A DNA stretch of 64,000 nucleotides from SG8-30 sp963695155. Its GTDB lineage: Bacteria; Pseudomonadota; Gammaproteobacteria; Steroidobacterales; Steroidobacteraceae. The stretch lies in NCBI GenBank assembly GCA_963695155.1, contig CAVOGD010000003.1, positions 186,001-250,000 of the forward strand. The letters run 5' to 3'. Position numbers and translations under genes: made by a program. The notes beneath the pieces are model-generated. The model saw only the letters and a list, made by a program, of their open reading frames with translations, was not told the DNA's origin and did no database searches. Numbering within the stretch: position 1 is the first letter of the stretch; each line of letters starts with the position of its first letter. Shown piece by piece: positions 17,807 through 26,332 of this stretch.

Positions 17807-19234
17807 ATGTCCGACAGCTTCGACGTGGTGGTGATAGGCGGCGGTCCGGCGGGCTATCCGGCGGCGATCCGCGCGGCGCAGAACGGCCTGAGCGTGGCCT
17901 GCATCGACGAGTGGAAGAACTTCGACGGCAGCGCGACGTTCGGCGGCACCTGCCTGAACGCCGGCTGCATCCCGTCCAAGGCGCTGCTCGAGTCGTCGGA
18001 GCTGTACCACCGCGCGCAGCACGAGTTCGCGGCGCACGGCGTGAAGGTCGGCAAGGTGGGCCTCGACCTGGCTGCGATGCAGAAGCGCAAGGCCACGATC
18101 GTGCGGCAGAGCACCCAGGGCATCCTGGCGCTGTTCAAGTCGGCGGGCGTCACGCCCCTGCAGGGCCACGGGCGGCTGCTGCCGGGCCGCAAGGTCGAGT
18201 TCACGCCGCACGATGGCAAGGCGCGCACGCTGCAGGCCAGGCACGTCGTGCTGGCCAGCGGGTCGCAGCCGATGGCGCTCAGGTCGGCGCCGTTCGACGG
18301 CCAGCGGATCATCGACTCGTGGGGCGCGCTCGAGATGGACGAAGTGCCCGCACGGGTGGGCGTGATCGGCGCCGGCGTGATCGGGCTCGAGCTGGGTAGC
18401 GTGTGGCGCCGGCTGGGCGCGGAGGTCGTCATGCTCGAGATGCTCGAGCAGTTCCTGCCGATGGCCGACGGCCAGCTGGCGAAGGAAGCGCTGCGCCACT
18501 TCAGGAAGCTCGGGCTGGACATCCGCCTGGGCGCCAAGGTCGGCGGCGCCAAGGCCGGCAAGCAGGGCGTCGCGGTCAGTTACTCGGACGCCAAGGGCGA
18601 ACAGTTCGTGACGGTCGACAAGCTGATCGTCGCCATCGGCCGCGTGCCGTTCACCGGAGGACTGCTCGGCGAGGGCACCGGCGTCGAGGTGGACGGCAAG
18701 GGGTTCATCACGGTGGACGACCACTGCCGCACGACGGCGCCCGACGTCTGGGCCGTCGGCGATTGCGTGCGCGGCCCGATGCTGGCCCACAAGGGCAAGG
18801 AAGAAGGGCTGGCAGTGGCCGACGCGATCGCGGGACGCTACGCCGAAGTCAACTACCGGGTCATTCCCTCGGTCATCTACACGGCGCCGGAGATCGCCTG
18901 GGTGGGGCAGACCGAGGAGCAGGTCAAGCAGGGCGGGCGGGCCTACAAGACGGGCAGCTTCCCGTTTGCGGCCAGCGGCCGGGCCCGCGCGATGGAAGCG
19001 TCCGCGGGTTTCTGCAAGCTGGTCGCGGCGGCAGACAACGACGAGATCCTGGGCGTGCACATCATCGGGCCGATGGCGGGCGAGCTGATCGCCGAGGCCG
19101 TGCTGGCGATGGAATACTCGGCCAGCAGCGAGGACCTGCAGCGCACGATCCACGCGCACCCGACCCTGTCGGAGGCCCTGCACGAGGCCGCGCTGGCCGC
19201 GGACCAGCGGGCGATCGACTGCCTCAACAAGTAG
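17807..19234 (+). CDS. lpd: Dihydrolipoyl dehydrogenase (E3)
   Basis: E3 reoxidises the dihydrolipoyl group of SucB using FAD and NAD+. The 475-residue protein shows the FAD-binding VVVIGGGPAGYPAAI near the N-terminus. The redox-active disulfide is Cys49-Cys54 in GGTCLNAGCIPSK, the NAD-binding motif is GVIGAGVIGLELGSVW, and the C-terminal dyad region is HAHPTLSEALHEAAL. Length is typical. It closes the sucA-sucB-lpd operon; no separate pyruvate dehydrogenase genes are in the window, so this E3 is probably the 2-oxoglutarate dehydrogenase partner. It runs convergently with relA. Confidence 0.96.
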   Translation: MSDSFDVVVIGGGPAGYPAAIRAAQNGLSVACIDEWKNFDGSATFGGTCLNAGCIPSKALLESSELYHRAQHEFAAHGVKVGKVGLDLAAMQKRKATIVRQSTQGILALFKSAGVTPLQGHGRLLPGRKVEFTPHDGKARTLQARHVVLASGSQPMALRSAPFDGQRIIDSWGALEMDEVPARVGVIGAGVIGLELGSVWRRLGAEVVMLEMLEQFLPMADGQLAKEALRHFRKLGLDIRLGAKVGGAKAGKQGVAVSYSDAKGEQFVTVDKLIVAIGRVPFTGGLLGEGTGVEVDGKGFITVDDHCRTTAPDVWAVGDCVRGPMLAHKGKEEGLAVADAIAGRYAEVNYRVIPSVIYTAPEIAWVGQTEEQVKQGGRAYKTGSFPFAASGRARAMEASAGFCKLVAAADNDEILGVHIIGPMAGELIAEAVLAMEYSASSEDLQRTIHAHPTLSEALHEAALAADQRAIDCLNK

Positions 19235-19303
19235 CGCCCGGGTCGCGTCGCGCCTGACGGCTTGCGCGCGGCTGCCGCGCACCCGGTCGCGCGAGCCGGT
19301 CGC

Positions 19304-19347
19304 GGTCCCCTCAGCGAGCGACTTTCTTCGGAGCGAGCGCGGGGACC
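19304..19347. repeat. Inverted repeat with internal direct repeats between lpd and relA
   Basis: GGTCCCC (19304-19310) is complementary to GGGGACC (19341-19347). Between them AGCGAGCG occurs twice as a direct repeat (19313-19320 and 19332-19339). The element lies in the convergent gap between the two stop codons. It has no T-run, so a factor-independent terminator is not clear; it may be a bidirectional structure that limits read-through. Confidence 0.35.
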
Positions 19348-19418
19348 CGACCGGCGCCGGCGCGCCCGGGCCACACCGTGCGGCCTGGCCATGGCCGATG
19401 GCGGAACCGGGGGCGACG

Positions 19419-21593
19419 CTACGCGCGGCGCAGGGCGCTGATCACGTTCGGCAGTGCCTTGAGTCGCGTCAGTAATCGCGACAGGTGCGGCAGGTCCCGG
19501 ATCGAGACGCCCAGCCGCACCTCGGCCGTATTGCTCTTGGCATCCGTGCTGGTGGTCATGTGCTCGATGCTGAGCTTCTCGTCGGCCAGCAGCCCGCTGA
19601 TGTCGCGCACGAGGCCGCGCCGGTCGTAGGCGCGCACGATGATGTCCACGGCGAAGCCCTGCTCGCCGGCCTCGCCCCATTCCACGGACAGCACGCGCTC
19701 GGGCTGCAGGCGCCGCATCCGCTCCAGGCTGCGGCAATCGGCCCGGTGGATGGTCACGCCGCGGCCCAGCGTGACGTAGCCGGCGATCGGCTGCGGCGGG
19801 ACCGGGCTGCAGCAGCGCGCGTAGGTCGAGAGCAGGTCGCCGATGCCCTCGATCATCAGCCCCTCGGCGCTCTTGCGCCGCGTCTTGCGCGGCGGCGCGG
19901 GCGCGGCAACCGGTTCCGGCGACCTCAGCAGCCTCTGCATGGCGCCATTGAGCTGGGTGATGCTCAGGTCGCCGGCGCCCAGCGCGAGGTACAGCGCCTC
20001 GGCGTTCGGCAGCTGCAGCTCGGCGAGCAGCTCGGGCAGGCGGATCTGCTCCTGCAGCGCCAGCCGCCGCAGCTCGCGCTCGTACACGTCGCGTCCGGCC
20101 TGGCGATTCTGGCCCTCGTCCTGGCGGCGGAACCATGCGCGCACCTTGGCGCGACTGCGCGGCGAGGCCAGGTAGCCGCCCTGTTCGACGAGCCAGTCGC
20201 GGCTCGGCTGCGACTGCTTGCCGGCGATGATCTCGACCACCTCGCCGTTGGATAGCCGGTAGTCGAGCCGCACGATCCGCCCGTTGACGCGCGCGCCGCG
20301 GCAGCGGTGACCGAGTTCCGTGTGCACGTGGTAGGCGCAGTCCAGCGGCGTGGCGCCGGCCGGCAGGTCCACGACGTCGCCGCCCGGCGTCAGCACATAG
20401 ACGCGGTCCTCGAACAGCTCGGTCCGCACCTGGTCGATGAAGTCACGGTCCGTCTCGCCGCCCGGGGCCGGCGCCAGCAGCTCCCGCAGCCACTGGATCT
20501 TGCGGTCGTAGGCCGCGTCGCGGCTGCGTCCTTCCTTGTAGCGCCAGTGGGCCGCGACGCCCAGCTCCGCCTGCTCGTGCATCTCGGCGGTGCGGATCTG
20601 GATCTCGACCGCGACGTGGCCGGGACCCATGACCGCGGTGTGCAGCGAGCGGTAGCCGTTCTCCTTCGGCGTGGCGATGTAGTCGTCGAATTCGCCGGCG
20701 ATGTAGGGCCAGCGACCGTGCACCAGGCCGAGGGCCGCGTAGCAGTCCGTGACCGTGCCGGCCAGGATCCGCACCGCGCGCACGTCCAGCACCTGCTCGA
20801 AGGACAGGCCGCGGCGCTGCATCTTCCGCCAGATGCTGTAGATGTGCTTGGGACGGCTGCTGACCTCGGCCTGGATTCCCGCGCCGGCGAGCATGGTGCC
20901 CAGTTCCCCGCGCAGGCTCTCCAGGTACCGCTCGCGGTCGGCACGCCGCTCGTTTAGCTTGTCGGCGACGGTGCGGTAATCCTCCGGCTCGAGGTAGCGG
21001 AACGCGTAGTCCTCGAGTTCCCACTTCAGCTGCCAGATGCCGAGCCGGTTGGCCAGCGGCCCGTACACCTCGCGCGTTTCCATCGCGAGCCGCTGCCGAT
21101 CCGCGTCCGGCAGGGAGCGCGCATCGCGCAGTTCCTGCAGCTGGCCGGCGAGCCGGACCAGCACCAGCCGCGGATCGGTGATGATGGCCAGCAGCATCTT
21201 GCGCAGGGACTCGGCCTGCGCGGCGGACAAGCGCCGGTCCGACGTCCAGCGGTCGCTGATGCGGAAGCCGCCGATGCCGTTCAGGTCGCGGGCGAAGGCG
21301 GCCGGTTCGTCGCCGAAGGACCGGCGTGCCGTGTCGAGGTCCAGGGCGCCGCCGCCGAGCAGCGGCGCGATCAGGGCGCCGATCGCCATGTCGGTGTCGG
21401 CGCCCAGCGAACCGGCCAGCGTGGCGACCTTGTAGCCGCGCTCCAGCGCGCTGCGCGCCTCGTCGTCGCCGGCGGCCACGCGCGCCTGCGCGGTCTCGTA
21501 GGCCGCGGCGAGCTTGGTCGTGACGATGGCGGAGGGGGCTTCGAGGGTTTTCATCGCGGGGCGCGTGCCGGTGCCCGGCGTTGCCGGTATCAT
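19419..21593 (-). CDS. relA: GTP pyrophosphokinase RelA
   Basis: RelA makes (p)ppGpp on stalled ribosomes. The 724-residue product has an N-terminal domain that occupies the hydrolase position but shows no HD catalytic motif, as in synthetase-only RelA. The synthetase domain follows with YSIWRKMQRRG and the acidic EFDD signature (GEFDDYIATPKENGYRSLH) that marks RelA rather than SpoT. It continues with a TGS domain (VYVLTPGGDVVDLP), the Cys-containing ZFD (ARCCSPVP) and a C-terminal ACT domain. The chosen ATG at 21593 gives 13 extra residues; a second ATG at 21554 is also possible. It is transcribed alone, divergent from ruvC. Confidence 0.94.
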   Translation of the reverse strand: MIPATPGTGTRPAMKTLEAPSAIVTTKLAAAYETAQARVAAGDDEARSALERGYKVATLAGSLGADTDMAIGALIAPLLGGGALDLDTARRSFGDEPAAFARDLNGIGGFRISDRWTSDRRLSAAQAESLRKMLLAIITDPRLVLVRLAGQLQELRDARSLPDADRQRLAMETREVYGPLANRLGIWQLKWELEDYAFRYLEPEDYRTVADKLNERRADRERYLESLRGELGTMLAGAGIQAEVSSRPKHIYSIWRKMQRRGLSFEQVLDVRAVRILAGTVTDCYAALGLVHGRWPYIAGEFDDYIATPKENGYRSLHTAVMGPGHVAVEIQIRTAEMHEQAELGVAAHWRYKEGRSRDAAYDRKIQWLRELLAPAPGGETDRDFIDQVRTELFEDRVYVLTPGGDVVDLPAGATPLDCAYHVHTELGHRCRGARVNGRIVRLDYRLSNGEVVEIIAGKQSQPSRDWLVEQGGYLASPRSRAKVRAWFRRQDEGQNRQAGRDVYERELRRLALQEQIRLPELLAELQLPNAEALYLALGAGDLSITQLNGAMQRLLRSPEPVAAPAPPRKTRRKSAEGLMIEGIGDLLSTYARCCSPVPPQPIAGYVTLGRGVTIHRADCRSLERMRRLQPERVLSVEWGEAGEQGFAVDIIVRAYDRRGLVRDISGLLADEKLSIEHMTTSTDAKSNTAEVRLGVSIRDLPHLSRLLTRLKALPNVISALRRA

Positions 21594-21706
21594 ACCTGCA
21601 TTGGCGGGCCCGCTCGCGGCGCGCGGCAGGCCGGGTCGCCGGCCGCAAGCGCGTGCCGGGAATCCGGCGAGGTACCGGGCCCGCAGCCTTGACGAGGTGC
21701 TTCAGG

Positions 21707-22264
21707 ATGCGCAAGGCGCGCGGCTTCAGGCTCGTGAGCCACCCGCCGCCGCGGGGTGGCACGGCCGCGCCGCCGGCGCGCATCCTGGGGATCGACCCGG
21801 GATCGCTGGTCACGGGATTCGGGGTGATCGACGTGACGGCGCAGGGCACGCGCTACGTGGCCAGCGGCAACATCCGCACCGGCCGCGGCGAGCTGGCGGG
21901 GCGGTTGCGGCAGATCTTCGAGAACGTCGTCGAGCTGGTCGAACAGCACGTCCCTGACGAGGTCGCCATCGAGCGCGTGTTCATGCATGCCAACCCGGAC
22001 AGCGCGCTGAAGCTCGGCCAGGCGCGCGGCGCGGCCTTGTGCGGCGCCACCGGCCGGGGCGCGAGCGTGCACGAGTACTCGGCTCGCGAAGTCAAGCTTG
22101 CCGTGACCGGCACGGGCGCGGCGGACAAGGCCCAGGTGCAGCACATGGTGAAGGCCCTGCTCGGACTCGAAGGCCGGCTCGCGGCGGATGCGGCCGACGC
22201 GCTGGCCATCGCCATCTGTCATGCGAACCACCGCGCGCTGCGCGGCGCGGGGACGGCGCGGTGA
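21707..22264 (+). CDS. ruvC: Holliday junction endonuclease RuvC
   Basis: RuvC resolves Holliday junctions left by RuvAB branch migration. The conserved acidic residues are visible in ILGIDPGSLVTGFG (first Asp), VAIERVFM (Glu) and the C-terminal AADAADALAIAICH (Asp pair). An N-terminal extension of about 25 residues precedes the catalytic Asp segment. Starts at the ATG 21707 or GTG 21734 are both possible, and the core fold does not need the extension. The stop overlaps the GTG start of ruvA. It heads a long co-directional run through ruvAB, tol-pal and queEC. Confidence 0.93.
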   Translation: MRKARGFRLVSHPPPRGGTAAPPARILGIDPGSLVTGFGVIDVTAQGTRYVASGNIRTGRGELAGRLRQIFENVVELVEQHVPDEVAIERVFMHANPDSALKLGQARGAALCGATGRGASVHEYSAREVKLAVTGTGAADKAQVQHMVKALLGLEGRLAADAADALAIAICHANHRALRGAGTAR

Positions 22265-22857
22265 TCGGCCTGCTGCGCGGCCGGCTGGTCCACAAGCATC
22301 CGCCGTCGCTGCTGCTGGACGTCAACGGCGTGGGCTACGAGCTCGAGGCCCCCATGTCCACCTTCTACGTCCTGCCCGCGCCCGGCGAGGAGGTGTCGCT
22401 GCACACGCACCTCGTGGTCCGCGAGGACGCGCACCTGCTGTACGGATTCGCGACCGAGGCGGAGCGCCGCCTGTTCCGCGACCTGCTGCGCGTGTCGGGG
22501 GTGGGGCCGAAGATCGCGCTCGCGCTGCTGTCGGGCATCACGGTGGACGCCTTCACCGTGTGCGTGGAATCGCAGGACATCGAGACGCTGGTGCGCGTGC
22601 CGGGGATCGGCCGCAAGACGGCGGAGCGACTGGTCGTGGAGATGCGCGACCGGGTGCGCGGCCTCGAAGGTGCGCTGCCCGCGGAGGGTCCGGCGCGCGG
22701 CGCAGCACGCGGTGCCGAGGCCGAGGCATACTCCGCCATGGTCGCGCTGGGCTATCGCCCGGCGGAGGTGACCCGCCTGCTGCGAGGCATCGAGAAGCGC
22801 GGGGCGACCACCGAGGACATCATCCGCGAGGCGCTCAAACTCGCGGCCGGCGGATAA
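22261..22857 (+). CDS. ruvA: Holliday junction branch-migration protein RuvA
   Basis: RuvA binds the four-way junction and loads RuvB. The 198-residue product starts at a GTG (MIGLLRGRLVHK) overlapping the ruvC stop. It has the N-terminal OB domain (LLLDVNGVGYELEAP), two helix-hairpin-helix motifs (VSGVGPKIALALLSG and VPGIGRKTAERLVVEM), and the C-terminal RuvB-contacting domain (EAYSAMVALGYRPAEVTRLL) after an Ala/Gly-rich linker. Length is normal. Confidence 0.95.
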   Translation: MIGLLRGRLVHKHPPSLLLDVNGVGYELEAPMSTFYVLPAPGEEVSLHTHLVVREDAHLLYGFATEAERRLFRDLLRVSGVGPKIALALLSGITVDAFTVCVESQDIETLVRVPGIGRKTAERLVVEMRDRVRGLEGALPAEGPARGAARGAEAEAYSAMVALGYRPAEVTRLLRGIEKRGATTEDIIREALKLAAGG

Positions 22858-22869
22858 CCGGGAGCCGGA

Positions 22870-23914
22870 ATGCTGGAACAGGACAGGGTCGTACACGCTT
22901 CCGCCACGCGCGAGGACGAGGTGCTCGACCGCGCCGTGCGCCCGAAGCTGCTCAAGGAATACGTCGGCCAGGGACCCGTCAAGGCGCAGATGGAGATCTT
23001 CATCGAGGCGGCGCGCCGCCGCGGCGAGGCGCTCGACCACGTGCTGATCTTCGGCCCGCCGGGGCTCGGCAAGACGACGCTGGCGCACATCGTGGCGAAC
23101 GAGCTGGGCGTCAACCTGCGACAGACCTCCGGCCCGGTGCTCGAACGGCCTGGCGACCTGGCGGCCATGCTGACCAACCTGCAGGCGAACGACGTGCTGT
23201 TCGTGGACGAGATCCACCGCCTCAGCCCGGTCGTCGAGGAGATCCTCTATCCGGCCATGGAGGACTACAAGCTGGACATCATGATCGGCGAGGGCCCGGC
23301 CGCACGCTCGATCAGGCTCGACCTGCCGCCGTTCACGCTGGTGGGCGCCACCACGCGGGCCGGGCTGCTGACCTCGCCGCTGCGCGACCGGTTCGGCATC
23401 GTGCAGACGGCTGGAGTTCTATTCGCAGGACGAGTTGCACGTGATCGTGGGCCGCTCGGCCGGCATCCTCGGAATGCAGGCCGACGAGGCCGGCGCGCGG
23501 CGCATCGCCGAGCGCGCCCGCGGCACGCCGCGCATCGCCAACCGGCTGCTGCGGCGCGTGCGGGACTATGCGGAGGTGCGCGCCGGGGGCCGCATCACCG
23601 AGCAGGTGGCGGAGGCCGCGCTGGACCTGCTGGAAGTGGACCGCGAGGGTTTCGACGTGCTCGACCGGCGCATGCTGCTGACGGTCATCGAGAAGTTCGG
23701 CGGCGGCCCGGTCGGGATCGACAGCCTGTCGGTCGCGATCGGCGAGGAGCGCGGCACGCTGGAGGACGTGATCGAGCCGTTCCTGATCCAGCAGGGATTC
23801 CTGATGCGAACGGCGCGAGGCCGGGTCGCCACGCGTTCGGCCTACCTGCATTTCGGCATCGCGGCGCCCGCCGCCGACCCGGCGGCAGGCAACATGCCGT
23901 TGTTCCGCGAGTAA
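22870..23914 (+). CDS. ruvB: Holliday junction branch-migration ATPase RuvB (frameshifted in this sequence)
   Basis: RuvB is the AAA+ motor that drives branch migration. The product is 347 residues after correction. Walker A is FGPPGLGKTTLAH, Walker B VLFVDEIHRLS, sensor 1 VGATTRAG, and the arginine finger region reads TSPLRDRFGIVQ. Directly after that the frame breaks: an extra A at 23407 sits between CAG and CGG, and removing it restores RLEFYSQDELHVIV. The winged-helix C-terminus (RGRVATRSAYLHFG) is in the shifted frame and ends with a typical MPLFRE. Disruption of a repair motor at this point would be inactivating, so sequence error is likely. Confidence 0.93.
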
Positions 23915-23921
23915 CCGGCTA

Positions 23922-24338
23922 GTGCCGCGCACCTTCAGCTGGCCCGTGCGGGTGTACTGGGAGGACACGGACGGCGGCGGCGTCGTCTATTACGCCAATT
24001 ACCTGCGCTTCATGGAGCGTGCGCGCAGCGAGTGGCTGCGCGTGCTGGGCGTCGACCAGGCCGCGCTGGCGCGCACGGAACGCCTGCAGTTCGTGGTGGT
24101 CGAAGCGCAGGTCCGTTACCGGCAGCCGGCCCGCTACGACGACGTGCTGGAGGTGGGCGTGGCGCTCCAGGAGTGGCGGGGCGCGTCGCTGACCGTCGGC
24201 CAGGACATCCGGCGCGCGCCGGGCGGCGGCGCGCCGCTGGTGACGGCCGTGGTGCGCGCGGCCTGCGTGGATTGCGATTCGCTCAAGCCGCGGCCGCTGC
24301 CGGCGTCACTGCGCGAGGTGCTGGAACGTGAATACTGA
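23922..24338 (+). CDS. ybgC: Tol-Pal-associated acyl-CoA thioesterase YbgC
   Basis: This is a 138-residue hotdog-fold thioesterase of the 4-hydroxybenzoyl-CoA thioesterase family, linked to phospholipid metabolism and always found with tol-pal. The catalytic Asp lies in YWEDTDGGGVVYYANYLRF, the family signature; the residue after VVY is Tyr where E. coli has His, as in other non-enteric relatives. The start is a GTG seven bases after ruvB. Its end overlaps the GTG of tolQ by 11 bases, which implies coupling. Confidence 0.93.
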   Translation: MPRTFSWPVRVYWEDTDGGGVVYYANYLRFMERARSEWLRVLGVDQAALARTERLQFVVVEAQVRYRQPARYDDVLEVGVALQEWRGASLTVGQDIRRAPGGGAPLVTAVVRAACVDCDSLKPRPLPASLREVLEREY

Positions 24339-25011
24339 GCTGTCGGTCGTCCACCTCATCCTCAACGCGAGCCTCGTCGTGCAGCTCGTGCTGCTGCTGC
24401 TGGCGGGCGCCTCGGTGCTGTCGTGGGCGATCATCTTCCGCAAGCGCCGCCTCATCAACGAGTCGCAGGAGGAGGCCGATCGCTTCGAGGCCTGGTTCTG
24501 GTCGGGCGTGGACCTGGGCAAGCTGTTCAAGTCGGTCGAGTCGCGCGGCGACACGGCGACCGGCATGGAGGGCATCTTCCGCTCCGGGTTCCGGGAATTC
24601 TCGCGCGTGCGCTCGCGCAGCGGCGCGCCGGAACAGTTGACGGAAAGCGTGCGGCGCTCGATGCACATCGAGCAGATGAAGGAGATCGACCGCCTCGAGC
24701 AGAGCCTGGCGACGCTGGCGACGATCGGTTCCACCAGCCCGTACGTGGGCCTGTTCGGCACGGTGTGGGGCATCATGAACGCGTTCCACGGCCTGGGAAA
24801 CGTGCAGCAGGCCACGCTGGCCATGGTGGCGCCGGGGATCACCGAGGCGCTGATCGCCACCGCCATCGGCCTGTTTGCGGCCATCCCGGCCGTCATCGCC
24901 TACAACCGTTTCGCGGACCGCGTGACGCGGCTGGAATTGCGCTACGACACCTTCATGGAGGAATTCACGGCCCTGCTGCAGCGCCACCTGGCCCCGCCCG
25001 AGGGCCGCTGA
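24328..25011 (+). CDS. tolQ: Tol-Pal system proton channel subunit TolQ
   Basis: TolQ forms the inner-membrane proton channel with TolR that energises outer-membrane constriction during division. The 227-residue protein has three TM segments: residues 9-33 (LILNASLVVQLVLLLLAGASVLSW), then a cytoplasmic domain, then TM2 (YVGLFGTVWGIMNAF) and TM3 (ITEALIATAIGLFAAIPAV), which hold the conserved threonines. The start is a GTG inside the ybgC 3' end. It is clearly distinct from the ExbB-like protein of the riboswitch operon, whose TM3 motif differs. Confidence 0.96.
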   Translation: MNTELSVVHLILNASLVVQLVLLLLAGASVLSWAIIFRKRRLINESQEEADRFEAWFWSGVDLGKLFKSVESRGDTATGMEGIFRSGFREFSRVRSRSGAPEQLTESVRRSMHIEQMKEIDRLEQSLATLATIGSTSPYVGLFGTVWGIMNAFHGLGNVQQATLAMVAPGITEALIATAIGLFAAIPAVIAYNRFADRVTRLELRYDTFMEEFTALLQRHLAPPEGR

Positions 25012-25012
25012 G

Positions 25013-25477
25013 GTGCCCGCGGCAAAGCGCGGCCGGCGCCTGATGGGCGAGATCAACGTCGTCCCGTACATCGACGTGATGCTGGTGCTGCTGATCATCT
25101 TCATGATCACGGCGCCGCTGCTGACGCAGGGCGTGCAGGTGGACCTGCCGGATGCCGACGCGCAGCCGATCGACGCCGAGGAACTGCGCAATCGCGAGCC
25201 GCTGGTCCTGTCGGTGGACCGCGAGGGGCGCTACTACGTGAACATCGGCGGCGACGAGGACACGGCCGTGGACGAAGCGACCGTGCGGCAGCGGGTGGGC
25301 GTGGTGCTGGGCCGCGACCCGCAGACGCCGGTGCTGGTCAGGGCCGACGAGCGCGTGCCCTACGGCCGCGTCGTGCAGGGCATGGTGCTGCTGCAGCAGG
25401 CCGGCGCGAAGCGCATCGGCTTCGTGACGGACCCACGCGCGGTGCGCGCGCTCGAGGAGTTGGACCGGCGCCGATGA
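25013..25477 (+). CDS. tolR: Tol-Pal system protein TolR
   Basis: TolR is the ExbD-like partner of TolQ. The 154-residue product has a short cytoplasmic tail and one TM helix reading INVVPYIDVMLVLLIIFMI with the essential Asp21. A periplasmic domain follows (LSVDREGRYYVNIGG, then VPYGRVVQGMVLLQQAGAKRIGFVTDP), which closes over the channel and binds peptidoglycan in E. coli. The start is a GTG one base after the tolQ stop; the stop overlaps tolA. Confidence 0.96.
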   Translation: MPAAKRGRRLMGEINVVPYIDVMLVLLIIFMITAPLLTQGVQVDLPDADAQPIDAEELRNREPLVLSVDREGRYYVNIGGDEDTAVDEATVRQRVGVVLGRDPQTPVLVRADERVPYGRVVQGMVLLQQAGAKRIGFVTDPRAVRALEELDRRR

Positions 25478-26325
25478 GCAGGGTGCAACGGCATCCGACC
25501 GGATCTTATGCCTGGTCGCTGGCCTTGCACGCGGCCTTGCTGGCGGCCCTGGCGCTGGGCACCGGGCTGAACCGGCAGGAGCCGGTGGTGGCCACGCCCA
25601 TCCAGGCGGTGGTCGTGGATGCCGCACTGCTCGAGGCCCTCGACACGCTGCGCCGCCAGGACGATGTAGCTGCACGGCGGGCCGCAGCGCTGCGCGAGCA
25701 GCAGCGTCGCGAGGAGCAGGCGCAACGCGAGCAGGAACGGCTCGAGGCCGAGGCGCTCGCGGCCGACCAGGCCCGGGCGCTGGAGCGCAGCGAGGCCGAG
25801 ACCCGCAGCAAGGCAGCGGCGGCCAAGGCCAGCGCCGAGGCCCGCCGCAAGGCGGAGGCCGAGGCCGGGACCCGTCGCAAGGCCGAGGCTGACGCGCAGG
25901 CCAGGCGCAAGGCCGAGGCGGATGCGAAGGCCCGCGAGCAGGCCGAGCGGCAACGTCAGGCCGAGGAGGCCAGGACCCGTACGCAGCGTGAGGCCGACCT
26001 GCGGGCGCGGCTCGCCGACGAGGAACGGCGAACCACCGCCGTCGCCGGCGGTCTGAGGTCGCAGTACGTGGCCATGATCCAGGCGCGCATCCAGCGCAAC
26101 TGGATCCGACCCGCCTCGGCGCGGCCGGGCCTGCAGTGCACGGTCCGCGTCACGCAGATCCCCGGCGGCGAGGTGGTGGGCGCCACGCTCGGCGCCTGCA
26201 ACGGCGACGAGGCCATCCGCCAGTCGATCGTCAGCGCTGTGTTACGGTCGTCGCCGTTGCCCGCGCCGCCGGACCCGTCGCTGTTCGAGCGGAACCTGGT
26301 GATTGAATTCGTGCCGGAGGACTGA
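25474..26325 (+). CDS. tolA: Tol-Pal system protein TolA
   Basis: TolA bridges TolQR in the inner membrane to TolB-Pal at the outer membrane. The 283-residue protein has an N-terminal TM anchor (WSLALHAALLAALALGTG). A long Ala/Glu/Arg/Lys helical domain II carries imperfect RRKAEADA repeats (about 55-190). The globular C-terminal domain begins near LRSQYVAMIQARIQRNWIRP and contains the two conserved cysteines (LQCTVRV, LGACNGDE). It overlaps tolR by four bases; tolB follows after seven. It is shorter than E. coli TolA, as in other non-enteric species. Confidence 0.95.
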   Translation: MSRVQRHPTGSYAWSLALHAALLAALALGTGLNRQEPVVATPIQAVVVDAALLEALDTLRRQDDVAARRAAALREQQRREEQAQREQERLEAEALAADQARALERSEAETRSKAAAAKASAEARRKAEAEAGTRRKAEADAQARRKAEADAKAREQAERQRQAEEARTRTQREADLRARLADEERRTTAVAGGLRSQYVAMIQARIQRNWIRPASARPGLQCTVRVTQIPGGEVVGATLGACNGDEAIRQSIVSAVLRSSPLPAPPDPSLFERNLVIEFVPED

Positions 26326-26332
26326 GAACGCA

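Noticed and set aside
16175..19282. 1035-codon minus-strand open frame opposite sucB-lpd
   Set aside because: Unrecognisable Arg/His-rich sequence opposite well-identified genes.
25640..26040. Repetitive tract that could pass for a tandem-repeat array
   Set aside because: It is the Ala/Lys/Glu helical domain of TolA, with imperfect repeats encoded in frame; not a CRISPR or satellite.
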